Shown piece after piece: positions 7,054 through 13,630 of a DNA stretch of 14,750 nucleotides. Position 1 is the first letter of the stretch; every line of letters begins with the position of its first letter. The stretch spans positions 1 to 14,750 of the forward strand of contig JAJFHI010000047.1 in the NCBI GenBank assembly GCA_021775715.1. The letters are read 5' to 3'. This DNA comes from Hyphomicrobiaceae bacterium (GTDB taxonomy: Bacteria > Pseudomonadota > Alphaproteobacteria > Rhizobiales > Hyphomicrobiaceae). A program made the translations under genes and the position numbers. The notes under the pieces are model-generated. The model saw nothing but the letters and a program-made list of their open reading frames with translations. It did no database searches and was not told the DNA's origin.

Positions 7054-7233
7054 CCTTTGCGACAGTACCGTCGAGCGGGCAGAGGCGATGCGGTATTTAT
7101 CCACTGCTTGCTGCAACCTCCAGGACCGTGGCCGAGAAACCTCTGGATGACTTTATCCTCTGTCTTGCCGGGCGGTCCTGGCATCGTTAGCGTCTGGACC
7201 AGCGCGCGTCGAGGGCTTCCTAAGTCCGACCGC

Positions 7234-7277
7234 GTGGCGTCGGCGACAGCGGGGGCTCTAGAGTTTGCCGACGCCGC
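7234..7277 (+). other. inverted repeat in the gapR upstream region
   Basis: GGCGTCGGC (7236-7244) and GCCGACGCC (7267-7275) are perfect complements with a 22-base loop. The stem can extend by a wobble and one more pair to 7234/7277. The loop itself contains the palindrome CTCTAGAG (7256-7263). It lies between the MmcQ/YjbR gene and gapR. Without a T-run it is not a classic terminator. It may be a leader structure or a regulator site. Confidence 0.4.
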
Positions 7278-7293
7278 CTAAAGATTTCAATTG

Positions 7294-7313
7294 TGATCAA
7301 CTTGTTGATCAAC
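7294..7313 (+). promoter_or_regulatory. palindromic and directly repeated TGATCAAC element before gapR
   Basis: TGATCAAC-TT-GTTGATCA (7294-7311) is a perfect inverted repeat with 8-bp arms. The same bases also form a direct repeat of TGATCAAC with a 12-base period (7294 and 7306). It ends about 20 bases before the gapR ATG, just upstream of the ribosome site AGGGAG. This position fits an operator or a translational hairpin that controls gapR; the binding factor is not known from sequence. Confidence 0.5.
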
Positions 7314-7332
7314 CCATGAGAGGGAGCATCCG

Positions 7333-7626
7333 ATGACGACGCTTCAAAATTCAGCGCAGAAGCAGCTCCGCCAGTTTGTTGAGCAGATTGAGCGCCTCGA
7401 AGAAGAGAAGAAAGCACTGGCCGGCGACGTCCGCGACAAATACTTGGAAGCAAAGGCTGTGGGTTTTGACGTTAAGGCGCTGCGCAAGATCGTAACATTG
7501 CGCAAGAAGAGCGATACCGAACGCCAGGAAGAAGAAACGATCCTGGAAGTTTACATGCACGCGCTTGGCATGCTGGATGATGTCAATCTGGATGCCGTTG
7601 CCGACCATCTGGTGGCTGCCGAGTAG
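7333..7626 (+). CDS. gapR: GapR-family nucleoid-associated protein (DUF2312/UPF0335)
   Basis: 97 residues, typical length. ATG 7333 has AGGGAG about 9 bases upstream. It shows the family pattern throughout: LRQFVEQIERLEEEKKAL (a long coiled coil), then DKYLEAKAVGFDVKALRKIV, LRKKSDTERQEEETIL and a final helical part. In Caulobacter, GapR is an essential nucleoid protein that clamps around overtwisted, AT-rich DNA ahead of replication and transcription and helps type II topoisomerases. Nearly all alphaproteobacteria carry one or more copies. The coiled-coil dimer and C-terminal tetramer helices are expected from known structures. The gene is alone between a palindromic leader and a strong Rho-independent terminator, so it is monocistronic. 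Conservation makes the identification secure. Confidence 0.95.
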   Translation: MTTLQNSAQKQLRQFVEQIERLEEEKKALAGDVRDKYLEAKAVGFDVKALRKIVTLRKKSDTERQEEETILEVYMHALGMLDDVNLDAVADHLVAAE

Positions 7627-7660
7627 TCATTTTCGGCTACAATGTTTGAAAGACCAAAAT

Positions 7661-7696
7661 AAAAGCCGTGTCGAACTCAGTTCGATGCGGCTTTTT
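7661..7696 (+). terminator. strong Rho-independent terminator of gapR
   Basis: AAAAGCCG-TG-TCGAAC, a TCA loop, then GTTCGA-TG-CGGCTTTTT. The stem has 8 + 6 bp split by a TG/TG internal mismatch and ends in five T. It begins 34 bases after the gapR stop codon. The A-run on the left lets it work on the minus strand too. Confidence 0.9.
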
Positions 7697-7763
7697 CTAT
7701 GTCGATGATGAGTTGTAAGGATGTCCCAGACCATTCGGCGCTGATCTGGAACACCCGAGGCAA

Positions 7764-7789
7764 GCCGAAGTAGGCAAAGCCTACTCGGC
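7764..7789. other. hairpin in the gapR-oxyR gap
   Basis: GCCGAAGTAGGC and GCCTACTCGGC pair over 11 bp with one bulged A and an AAA loop. It is followed on the plus strand by the T-rich TGCTTTGGCTTTT, so it could be a second, backup terminator for gapR. On the minus strand it sits just after the stop of a short frame ending MPKAKAAE, which I do not call as a gene. Confidence 0.4.
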
Positions 7790-7930
7790 TGCTTTGGCTT
7801 TTGGCATGTCGGCCTCGCGCGAGCCCATGCACAAATTGAGAAGTCGCCGTCGGTTCGCGTGCCAGCGTGATCCTTGCCTCTTTGTCACCTGGCATGTTTC
7901 GTCGATCAACATGTGCCATTTGTAGACAAC

Positions 7931-7959
7931 TTGGGACATAAGTCCTAATCGTATATATT
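7931..7959 (+). promoter_or_regulatory. candidate oxyR promoter with an overlapping dyad
   Basis: TTGGGA (7931-7936) and TATATT (7954-7959) are spaced by 17 bases, fitting a sigma-70 type promoter. This would give a 5' leader of roughly 17 bases before the oxyR ATG. Between and over the boxes lies TTGGGAC-ATAA-GTCCTAA (7931-7948), an inverted repeat with one mismatch per arm. It is a plausible site for OxyR repressing its own gene, as LysR-type regulators commonly do. Confidence 0.45.
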
Positions 7960-7982
7960 TCTGAAGGTAATCAGGAAAACTA

Positions 7983-8969
7983 ATGATCAGTATTACCCTG
8001 AAACAACTGAGATATTTCGCTGCACTGGCGCGTGAAAAGCATTTTGGCCGGGCGGCTGAGACTTGTTCCATCACTCAGCCGGCGTTATCGATGCAGATCC
8101 AGGAATTAGAGGCCCTGCTGGGTGTTACTTTGGTCGAGCGGACGCGCGGCGGTGTGCGGCTGACGCAAACCGGAGCGACAATTGCAGACCGCGCCAACCG
8201 TATCCTTTCGGATACCCGCGATCTTGTCGAACTGGCCCAGCACGGCGACCAGCTGATGAGTGGAACATTGCGCCTTGGCGTTATTCCGTCGGTAGCGCCG
8301 TATCTGCTACCGCCGTTGCTGCCGATTTTGCAGGACACTTATCCCGATCTCGAACTCCATGTCCGCGAAACACAAACAGCACCTTTGACAGGCGAACTGG
8401 TCGACGGACAGCTGGATGTCATGCTGTTGGCTCTGCCGGTTGAGCATCCTGACGTTGAGACGTTGCGGTTGTTTGACGACAATTTTCTGCTGGCGCTACC
8501 AAAGAGACGCAAGGTTGGTGCACGTGTCCGCGCGACACCTGACCTGATCAGGAATGAACGTTTGTTGTTGCTGGAAGAGGGACACTGTCTGCGCGAGCAG
8601 GCCTTGCAGTACTGCAGTCTACAGCAGGTCAATGCGGTTGATGCGTTTGGCGCGTCGTCGCTTGGCACGATTGTCGAGATGGTATCTGCCGGACTTGGCA
8701 TCACGCTTTTGCCTGAAATCTGCCGACGTGCGGAATCGCGGTCGCGCAACATCACATTGATGCGGTTTTCTGCGCCCGAGCCCTATCGCACGCTCGGGCT
8801 CGCTTGGCGCAAGACATCCCCACGACGTCGCGATTTCTTGGAGCTGGGCCGGTTGTTGCTTCAGGCGCGCGAAAATTTGGCGACGAGGTTTGAGGAGATT
8901 TTAGACGACCCGAATGTGGCTTTGGGACGTGTAAAAGTGAAGGCCAAAAAGAAGAAGGTGAAGAGGTAA
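7983..8969 (+). CDS. oxyR: OxyR hydrogen peroxide-sensing LysR-type regulator
   Basis: 328 residues. ATG 7983 has AGGAAA 6 bases upstream. The N-terminal winged HTH begins TLKQLRYFAALAREKHFGRA, with TQPALSMQIQELE as recognition region. The effector domain carries GVIPSVAPYLLP (99-110) and the redox loop EEGHCLREQALQYC, with Cys202 and Cys211 nine residues apart, as Cys199 and Cys208 are in E. coli OxyR; His201 is also kept. E. coli Thr100 near the peroxide site is Ser103 here. The known role is that H2O2 forms a disulfide and the tetramer then activates catalase, peroxiredoxin and iron-storage genes. No catalase gene lies beside it, although oxyR-kat pairing is common in rhizobia. The last dozen residues are very Lys-rich (VKVKAKKKKVKR), an unusual tail. 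It is probably monocistronic. Confidence 0.93.
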   Translation: MISITLKQLRYFAALAREKHFGRAAETCSITQPALSMQIQELEALLGVTLVERTRGGVRLTQTGATIADRANRILSDTRDLVELAQHGDQLMSGTLRLGVIPSVAPYLLPPLLPILQDTYPDLELHVRETQTAPLTGELVDGQLDVMLLALPVEHPDVETLRLFDDNFLLALPKRRKVGARVRATPDLIRNERLLLLEEGHCLREQALQYCSLQQVNAVDAFGASSLGTIVEMVSAGLGITLLPEICRRAESRSRNITLMRFSAPEPYRTLGLAWRKTSPRRRDFLELGRLLLQARENLATRFEEILDDPNVALGRVKVKAKKKKVKR

Positions 8970-9200
8970 GGTTTTTTGCCTCGCGGCTATTCCTCGCTAC
9001 CGCTCGAGCCTCCGGCGGGGCGCTGCAACGCAGCGGGTCGCGGTGCTCCCCGGCCTCTGGCATAAACGTGGTCCTTGCCCGGTTTGTCCGGAACACACCG
9101 GCGTGGATGCCTGAGACCTGCCGAGTTAATACGGCGGGGTTCGTGCCGCATGGCACCTTTGCTGTTTCCCCTTGCAAGATCTCGGCGCGTGGCACCCGGG
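8970..9200. other. GC-rich non-coding stretch between convergent oxyR and DUF882 gene
   Basis: No credible gene here. Several long frames exist on both strands, but they owe to high GC and few stops and share no family. Small inverted repeats occur: CGCTGC-AA-CGCAGCG near 9031 and GTGCC-GCAT-GGCAC near 9142. No clear terminator for oxyR is visible; a T6 run follows directly after its stop but has no good stem before it. The stretch passes into the tandem repeat at 9201. Confidence 0.5.
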
Positions 9201-9390
9201 TGCGATGATGCGAGCGCCAAGCGAGTGTCTGAATCGTTCCCGGCCCGTGCGGAGCCCGACCGAAAGGAGGAGCAGCGTGAGCACATAACAACTTTTGCGA
9301 TGATGCGAGCGCCAAGCGAGCGTCTGAACCGTTCCCGGCGCCGTGCGTAGCCCGACCGCCGGGAGGAATAGCGTGAGCACATAACACTTA
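9201..9390. repeat. two tandem copies of a 95-bp GC-rich repeat
   Basis: Copy 1 spans 9201-9295 and copy 2 spans 9296-9390. Both begin TGCGATGATGCGAGCGCCAA and share GCCCGACCG, AGCGTGAGCACATAACA and other blocks; about nine in ten bases match, with one indel. Copy 2 has a perfect inverted repeat, TCCCGGCG (9333-9340) with CGCCGGGA (9357-9364), that is degraded in copy 1. The stop codon of the DUF882 gene (TAA, 9388-9390 on the minus strand) lies in the last bases of copy 2. Such modules are commonly dispersed intergenic repeats, but other copies cannot be seen in this window. Confidence 0.85.
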
Positions 9391-10983
9391 TCGCATCGAT
9401 GTTTTTACGCTTCTGCTCGAGAGGCCGCGTGCTTTGGCGCGTTGCAGGGCGTCGTCGTCGCGCGCTTTTTGCTGCAATGCTCTCAGGTTGACGGCATCGC
9501 CTGAGAATTGCGTCGCCCAAAGCAGGGCGGCCGCCTGGCGACCAGGGACAAAGTGCATTTGGTTCGTTGTGCCATCGTCGGTAAGCAAGGTCAGCGTTGC
9601 CTCAGGATCCGGTGCGACCATTTTCTGTGCCAAGATCGGATCATCCGGTGATGATGAAGCGGTCAGCAGTGGTGCAAGTGGGAAGGGGCGATAAGACAAT
9701 TCGTCGGGGTGCTCTTCATCGTAGGCAGGCGCAGGAGCCCATTGACCTGCGTAGCTCATGCGGTCGGCATCGTTGTCACCGGGGTCGCGGGATGGCGTAT
9801 CGGTGTTTGTCTCAACGACTTCACCGGTCAGCATGGCCGTCGTGAGGGGCTCAGGCTTTTTGTCGCGTGTTGACTTCAACCATGGCAAAATTTCTGATTC
9901 AACAAAGCTGCCACCGAGGCTTGCCTGTTGAATGCGCCCGCCGCCACGTCCAGCGCGGCTGGCAAGAGCTGGCTGGGCGACCAGTTTTGGCTCCGGCATG
10001 AAGGCCGCCAAAGTAAACAGATCAAACAAGCTCGAGCGATCTTGTTCTGAAGGTCCATTCGTCAAACCTGACTTCGTTTCAAGCGCGGGGACGGGACGAT
10101 TGCTTGGCGGCGGCGGTGTGTAAGCTGCAACCTGCTGACGGCGCTTTTCGGAGCGGGCCGGACGCTTGGCCAATGCAGGTTGGCGGGCAAGTGCTATGCG
10201 TGGCTCACGACGCTTGGCCGGAAGTGGTGCGGCGGCCGCAATAGCCGTTGTTGACTTCGGCCGCTTACGGAATTCTCGAAACTCCGCGATCTGCTGCGCC
10301 AGTTTTCTGTTTTTACGCCGTGCCTTCCAGTGATCGGAACGGGTGATCGGCCCACCACGGCGCGGCCGGTGCTTTGTTCGGCCGCTTGGAAACAGCAAGG
10401 CGAGTTCTTGGCGACCCATGCGTGGCCAATGGCGCACGCGTCCGGTGTCGACATGCACAAACGGAATTGCCGACGTCGGGTAGTAACCAACACCACCGCG
10501 CTGGCGAATGAGTGCTGAGTAGCGCAGGCGTTTGATAGGCACATCGGGAAAGTGCACGTCGGCTGCTTTGCCAAGAATGTGCCGGCTGCGTTTGGCCTGT
10601 CCGCCGCGCGTTTTACGCAACATGTTGTTGGTTTTGGATGAACGGTAGCCCGAGATAACGTGGATTGGTTTTTGGCTTCCCAGCTCTGTGTGCATTTCCC
10701 ACAGGATGTCGATCAGCTTGGGGTCCATCTTTGTCGGTTCGTCTCGGCGCCAGTCACGCAGGACCCAGTTGATCTTTTTCATGGCGCTTGGGATATAGCG
10801 GCCGCGTTTTTTGTAGATTACGGTGATGGTGTCTTTGGTGTGGATGTTATGCAGGGAAATGGTGCGCGCGCTATTGGCATCTGCGATCAAGCGCGATGTG
10901 CCAAGCCCGGCAATCAGCAAAAACGCGGCGATTGCCACGGCAACTGCTTTGGTACGAAATTCCACCCGTACTTCCCGTTCCAT
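9388..10983 (-). CDS. DUF882 (MepK/YcbK-like) peptidoglycan endopeptidase with long C-terminal extension
   Basis: 531 residues. A signal anchor (VAVAIAAFLLIAGLGTS, 13-29) places it in the periplasm. Residues about 40-200 are the DUF882/peptidase M15 domain: ISLHNIHT, IHVISGYRS (107-115), then the zinc-ligand set His135 (SRHILGKAADVHFPD), Asp142 and His177 (PFVHVDTG). E. coli MepK (YcbK) is about 180 residues and cuts 3-3 (L,D) cross-links in peptidoglycan; this domain should do likewise. Residues about 200-531 are an Arg/Pro/Ala-rich extension with no recognised domain. A YcbB-type L,D-transpeptidase gene lies just upstream, as in E. coli where ycbB and ycbK adjoin. ATG 10983 has a poor ribosome site; GTG 10965 is a possible alternative start. 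The stop lies inside a tandem repeat, so the last few residues may have been changed by repeat insertion. Confidence 0.9.
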   Translation of the reverse strand: MEREVRVEFRTKAVAVAIAAFLLIAGLGTSRLIADANSARTISLHNIHTKDTITVIYKKRGRYIPSAMKKINWVLRDWRRDEPTKMDPKLIDILWEMHTELGSQKPIHVISGYRSSKTNNMLRKTRGGQAKRSRHILGKAADVHFPDVPIKRLRYSALIRQRGGVGYYPTSAIPFVHVDTGRVRHWPRMGRQELALLFPSGRTKHRPRRGGPITRSDHWKARRKNRKLAQQIAEFREFRKRPKSTTAIAAAAPLPAKRREPRIALARQPALAKRPARSEKRRQQVAAYTPPPPSNRPVPALETKSGLTNGPSEQDRSSLFDLFTLAAFMPEPKLVAQPALASRAGRGGGRIQQASLGGSFVESEILPWLKSTRDKKPEPLTTAMLTGEVVETNTDTPSRDPGDNDADRMSYAGQWAPAPAYDEEHPDELSYRPFPLAPLLTASSSPDDPILAQKMVAPDPEATLTLLTDDGTTNQMHFVPGRQAAALLWATQFSGDAVNLRALQQKARDDDALQRAKARGLSSRSVKTSMR

Positions 10984-11350
10984 TTGGCCAACGCGACCCT
11001 GTCAGTCAAAACTGCCTGAGCGGGTGTCTTGCTTTACCCGGCACAGCCAATCTCGCGTTGGCGACCCTCATCCCCTTGTGCGTTCAGCGCCTCAAATTCC
11101 CTGTCGAGACGATATAGCGAACGCTCAATTCCCAAAGCGAGCCTGAAATTCTTGTCGACCGATAACTGCTATTCGGTCGGGCTCTAGGTTAACGGATTAA
11201 AGTTAAAATCCCGGCAACCCTGATTGGAATTTGAAAACCCTATTCCCAGACCACGGCAAGAACGGGGCACGTGTTGGGCGTTTCGGTGGGTAGCCGTTGG
11301 CCGCAAATCAGGCCGAGTTTCTGGGCCAAATAAACCGGCAAACAACGCTT
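10984..11350. other. intergenic region upstream of the DUF882 gene
   Basis: It should hold the minus-strand promoter of the DUF882 gene; no convincing -35/-10 pair was found. CGACCGA (11156-11162) and TCGGTCG (11173-11179) form a hairpin with a 10-base loop. Three TTAA words at 11189-11206 are not spaced as CtrA sites (TTAA-N7-TTAA). A short minus-strand frame (11034-11168) reads like protein (ERSLYRLDREFEALNAQGDE), but it has only a TTG start at 11135 and is too short to call. Otherwise nothing. Confidence 0.5.
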
Positions 11351-11381
11351 CGGGGGTTCCGCGATCTGCGCGAAACCCCCG
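11351..11381 (-). terminator. probable terminator of the L,D-transpeptidase gene
   Basis: CGGGGGTT-C-CGCG and CGCG-A-AACCCCCG pair over 12 bp with one C/A mismatch and an ATCTG loop. It starts 34 bases past the stop codon. On the minus strand the sequence after the stem is AAGCGTTGTTTGC, a weak U-tract. It separates the transpeptidase and DUF882 genes, so readthrough into the latter is probably limited. Confidence 0.65.
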
Positions 11382-11414
11382 ATTTCAGGATGTAACAGCT
11401 TATTGTCAGTTTGT

Positions 11415-13250
11415 TTAGAAGCCGCCGAAAATGGCATCCAACAGGTTTTTGGGTGGAGCACCGCCGCCGGAGTACCCGCCGCCATAGTTGCCACCGTAAT
11501 CGCTGTCGTAGTTGCCGTAGCTGCCAAAGAAGCTGTTCTGCTCGCGAATGCGGGCAATCCGCTGGCGGTCGTATTTGACGGGTGCAAGGTGGTCACGGCC
11601 GCGATTGATCCGGTTCCACTGGCCCGCCAGCGCCAGTTTGATGCGCTTCTCGTGGCCATATATATCTGCCCAGGTTTTCAACTTACCATCATCGCCAACC
11701 CATGCGGTGAAGTATCCAATGTGGACGCGGATGTCGGTCTCGACGGGAATGCTGTTGTTCTCTGGGCCCGTTTTGACGAGAGATGCCACCTGTTTTGGAT
11801 GCCAACCTTTATCTGATTCCAACAGAACTTCTGCCAGACGTAGCGGGTTGCGGACCCGGATGCAGCCGTGGCTGAACGTGCGGACACGGGAACCAAATAG
11901 GCTCTTCTTCGGCGTGTCGTGCAGGTAAACGCTATGTTTGTTTGGGAACAGAAACTTCACAATACCAAGAGCGTTCGATCTGCCTGATGGCTGGTAGACG
12001 TGATAGTTGCGAATATCCGCTCGGCTCCAATCGATGGACTGCGGATTGATATCTCGGCCATTGCGTTGAATGCGCAGGCCCTGCCGCGCCAACGAGTGGC
12101 CACGAGCAAGACGTGGCAGGATTTCGTTGACCTTGATGGAATTCGGTACGCCCCACTGAGGGTGCAACACAACGGTTTCCATCTTGTCAGAAAAGACCGG
12201 TGTTTGTTGATGCGCCTTGCCGACAATCACGCGTTCTTCATGAATAACCTCGTTGGCCTTGTAAACGCGCACTTTGTATTCCGGAATGTTGACGAAGATG
12301 TAGCGCTCGCCGAGGTCCTTCGGCATCCACCGCCAAGCTTCCATGTTGGCGAGAATTTTTTCTTCCGTAGGCGCCGGGCCAGCTTTCTGCCCGCCGTTGA
12401 GTTTGCGCCGCGTGCTTCGGCCAACGTAACCATCGGGACGCAGGCCGTTGTCCTGCTGGAACTGCTTAACAGCTGCCTGAACAAACTCGTCGAATTCCTG
12501 GGGATCGTCGGTCTGGTCCGTAACTTTCAAACGCTTGCGAAGCAGTGCAACGTCCGGGTGCACGATATCAAGACGCAGCATTGGCCCACGTGCCGGTATA
12601 AGTACCGGGCGATCGTCATCGTCGTCCTTTACGCCACCACGCATGGCAAGAAGGGCCTGGCGCAACTTTTCAAACTGCGGGTGTTTGGGGTGGAGGCTTT
12701 CGAGATAGGCGCCGGGGTCACCTGCGGCCAGGACCGCTTCAAGTACTTCCGCCTGGGGCTCGATCTGTGGTTTGAGATCAATGTAAGACGACAACTGCTT
12801 GGACGGCTGATACACGCGTCCGCCTCGGGCATCGCGCGCATATTTCAACACGGCCAGAGACATCATGATCTCTTTTTTTATGCGCGCTTCTTTGCTTGCA
12901 TTGCTGGAGATCGTCGCAGGTAATGAATAGTCCTTCGATCTGAGGCCCCACTGGTCAGCACGGGCAAAGGCTTTCGTGATCTTTTCTGACTTCTCTGCCA
13001 GCTCGGAATTGCCAAGCCACAATGGTTGGTGGCCGCGCTTGATGTAGAATTCGGCCAGCGCCATGCGGTCGGCTTCATCAGCGTCGGACCGATTGCTCAA
13101 GGATTTCAAAAGGTTTTGTCGGATCGCGATCCCGAACGCCTCGTTGGCTGGGATCAACTGTTCCGGAGCGTCTGGTTCGGCAGCTCTGACAGGTTGGGCG
13201 GTTGAAAGCACGAAGCTCAATGTGACTGCGAATGCCGCAAGTGCGCGCAT
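11415..13250 (-). CDS. YcbB-type L,D-transpeptidase (peptidoglycan 3-3 cross-linking)
   Basis: 611 residues, the size of the YcbB/LdtD class. ATG 13250 has GAGGAG 8 bases upstream. A signal peptide (LAAFAVTLSFVLSTAQPVRA) exports it. Order: an N-terminal scaffold domain with GHQPLWLG and WGLRSKDYSL; a peptidoglycan-binding repeat (about 230-285: FVQAAVKQFQQDNGLRPDGY then VGRSTRRKLN); and the catalytic YkuD domain (about 315-475) with HPQWGVPNSI (363-372), YLHDTP with His443, and SHGCIRVRNP with catalytic Cys463. Such enzymes join meso-diaminopimelate residues of neighbouring stems and resist most beta-lactams other than carbapenems. The C-terminal tail (about 573-595) is Gly/Tyr/Ser-rich (YGGNYGGGYSGGG) before the final NLLDAIFGGF, an unusual ending for the family. 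A matching DUF882 endopeptidase gene follows after a hairpin and 431 bp. Confidence 0.94.
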   Translation of the reverse strand: MRALAAFAVTLSFVLSTAQPVRAAEPDAPEQLIPANEAFGIAIRQNLLKSLSNRSDADEADRMALAEFYIKRGHQPLWLGNSELAEKSEKITKAFARADQWGLRSKDYSLPATISSNASKEARIKKEIMMSLAVLKYARDARGGRVYQPSKQLSSYIDLKPQIEPQAEVLEAVLAAGDPGAYLESLHPKHPQFEKLRQALLAMRGGVKDDDDDRPVLIPARGPMLRLDIVHPDVALLRKRLKVTDQTDDPQEFDEFVQAAVKQFQQDNGLRPDGYVGRSTRRKLNGGQKAGPAPTEEKILANMEAWRWMPKDLGERYIFVNIPEYKVRVYKANEVIHEERVIVGKAHQQTPVFSDKMETVVLHPQWGVPNSIKVNEILPRLARGHSLARQGLRIQRNGRDINPQSIDWSRADIRNYHVYQPSGRSNALGIVKFLFPNKHSVYLHDTPKKSLFGSRVRTFSHGCIRVRNPLRLAEVLLESDKGWHPKQVASLVKTGPENNSIPVETDIRVHIGYFTAWVGDDGKLKTWADIYGHEKRIKLALAGQWNRINRGRDHLAPVKYDRQRIARIREQNSFFGSYGNYDSDYGGNYGGGYSGGGAPPKNLLDAIFGGF

Positions 13251-13541
13251 AGGTATAACTCCTCAATACTCGAACACGAGGCTACTGATTGTGTCTCCCG
13301 GAGCAATAGCTAGTCGCTGGGAAACTCACTTGCCGAGTATGGTGAACGAAAAGTGTTGCCGAATTGCATATTGAAACATGTCTACGCCGACCAATGTATC
13401 AAAGATCACGGATTTCATCTCACAAGCCGGTGATTTTCGACCGTTCTGGGAGATAACCCACAGCATATTGGGCGCTTGGACATGACTTCAAGATGAACAG
13501 GGTCAACTGACTACTGATTATCTTCTCACACCTCAATACAA
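13251..13541. other. intergenic region upstream of the L,D-transpeptidase gene
   Basis: It carries the transpeptidase ribosome site (GAGGAG on the minus strand, 13259-13264) and presumably its promoter. The word GTATTGAGG occurs twice on the minus strand, once in that ribosome site region and once near 13530-13540. A 35-codon plus-strand frame at 13378-13485 (MSTPTNVSKITDF...) has no ribosome site and is not called. I see no other feature. Confidence 0.5.
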
Positions 13542-13567
13542 GAAGGCCCAGCTTTCGCTGGGCCTTC
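13542..13567 (-). terminator. terminator of the sigma-54 regulator gene
   Basis: GAAGGCCCAGC and GCTGGGCCTTC form a perfect 11-bp stem. On the minus strand the loop is GAAA, a stable GNRA tetraloop, and TTGTATT follows. It lies about 63 bases past the regulator's stop codon. Confidence 0.8.
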
Positions 13568-13630
13568 GACGTGATCTTTAACTGCAAACTTGAAGATCAA
13601 CGTATAAGCAATTGAATCGTTGGCAGGAGG

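Noticed and set aside
7057..7281. 74-codon plus-strand ORF before gapR
   Set aside because: No ribosome site, no recognisable family, and it overlaps the inverted repeat at 7234-7277.
7677..7919. 80-codon minus-strand ORF between gapR and oxyR
   Set aside because: It starts inside the oxyR upstream region, runs through the gapR terminator and has no family features; probably chance.
7785..7940. Minus-strand frame ending MGSREADMPKAKAAE as a possible remnant of a gene divergent from oxyR
   Set aside because: I could not match it to catalase, KatG, AhpC or Dps ends, and the frame upstream of it looks random.
8752..9520. Several long overlapping minus-strand ORFs (up to 211 codons)
   Set aside because: They overlap oxyR, the tandem repeat and the DUF882 gene in other frames; their length comes from high GC, and their internal repeats come from the 95-bp DNA repeat.
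11189..11206. Three TTAA words resembling a CtrA site
   Set aside because: CtrA sites need TTAA-N7-TTAA; the spacings here are 4, 2 and 10.
12000..12923. 307-codon plus-strand ORF
   Set aside because: It is wholly antisense to the L,D-transpeptidase, whose motifs are unmistakable.
13378..13485. 35-codon plus-strand ORF in the transpeptidase upstream region
   Set aside because: No ribosome site; it lies in likely promoter DNA of the minus-strand gene.
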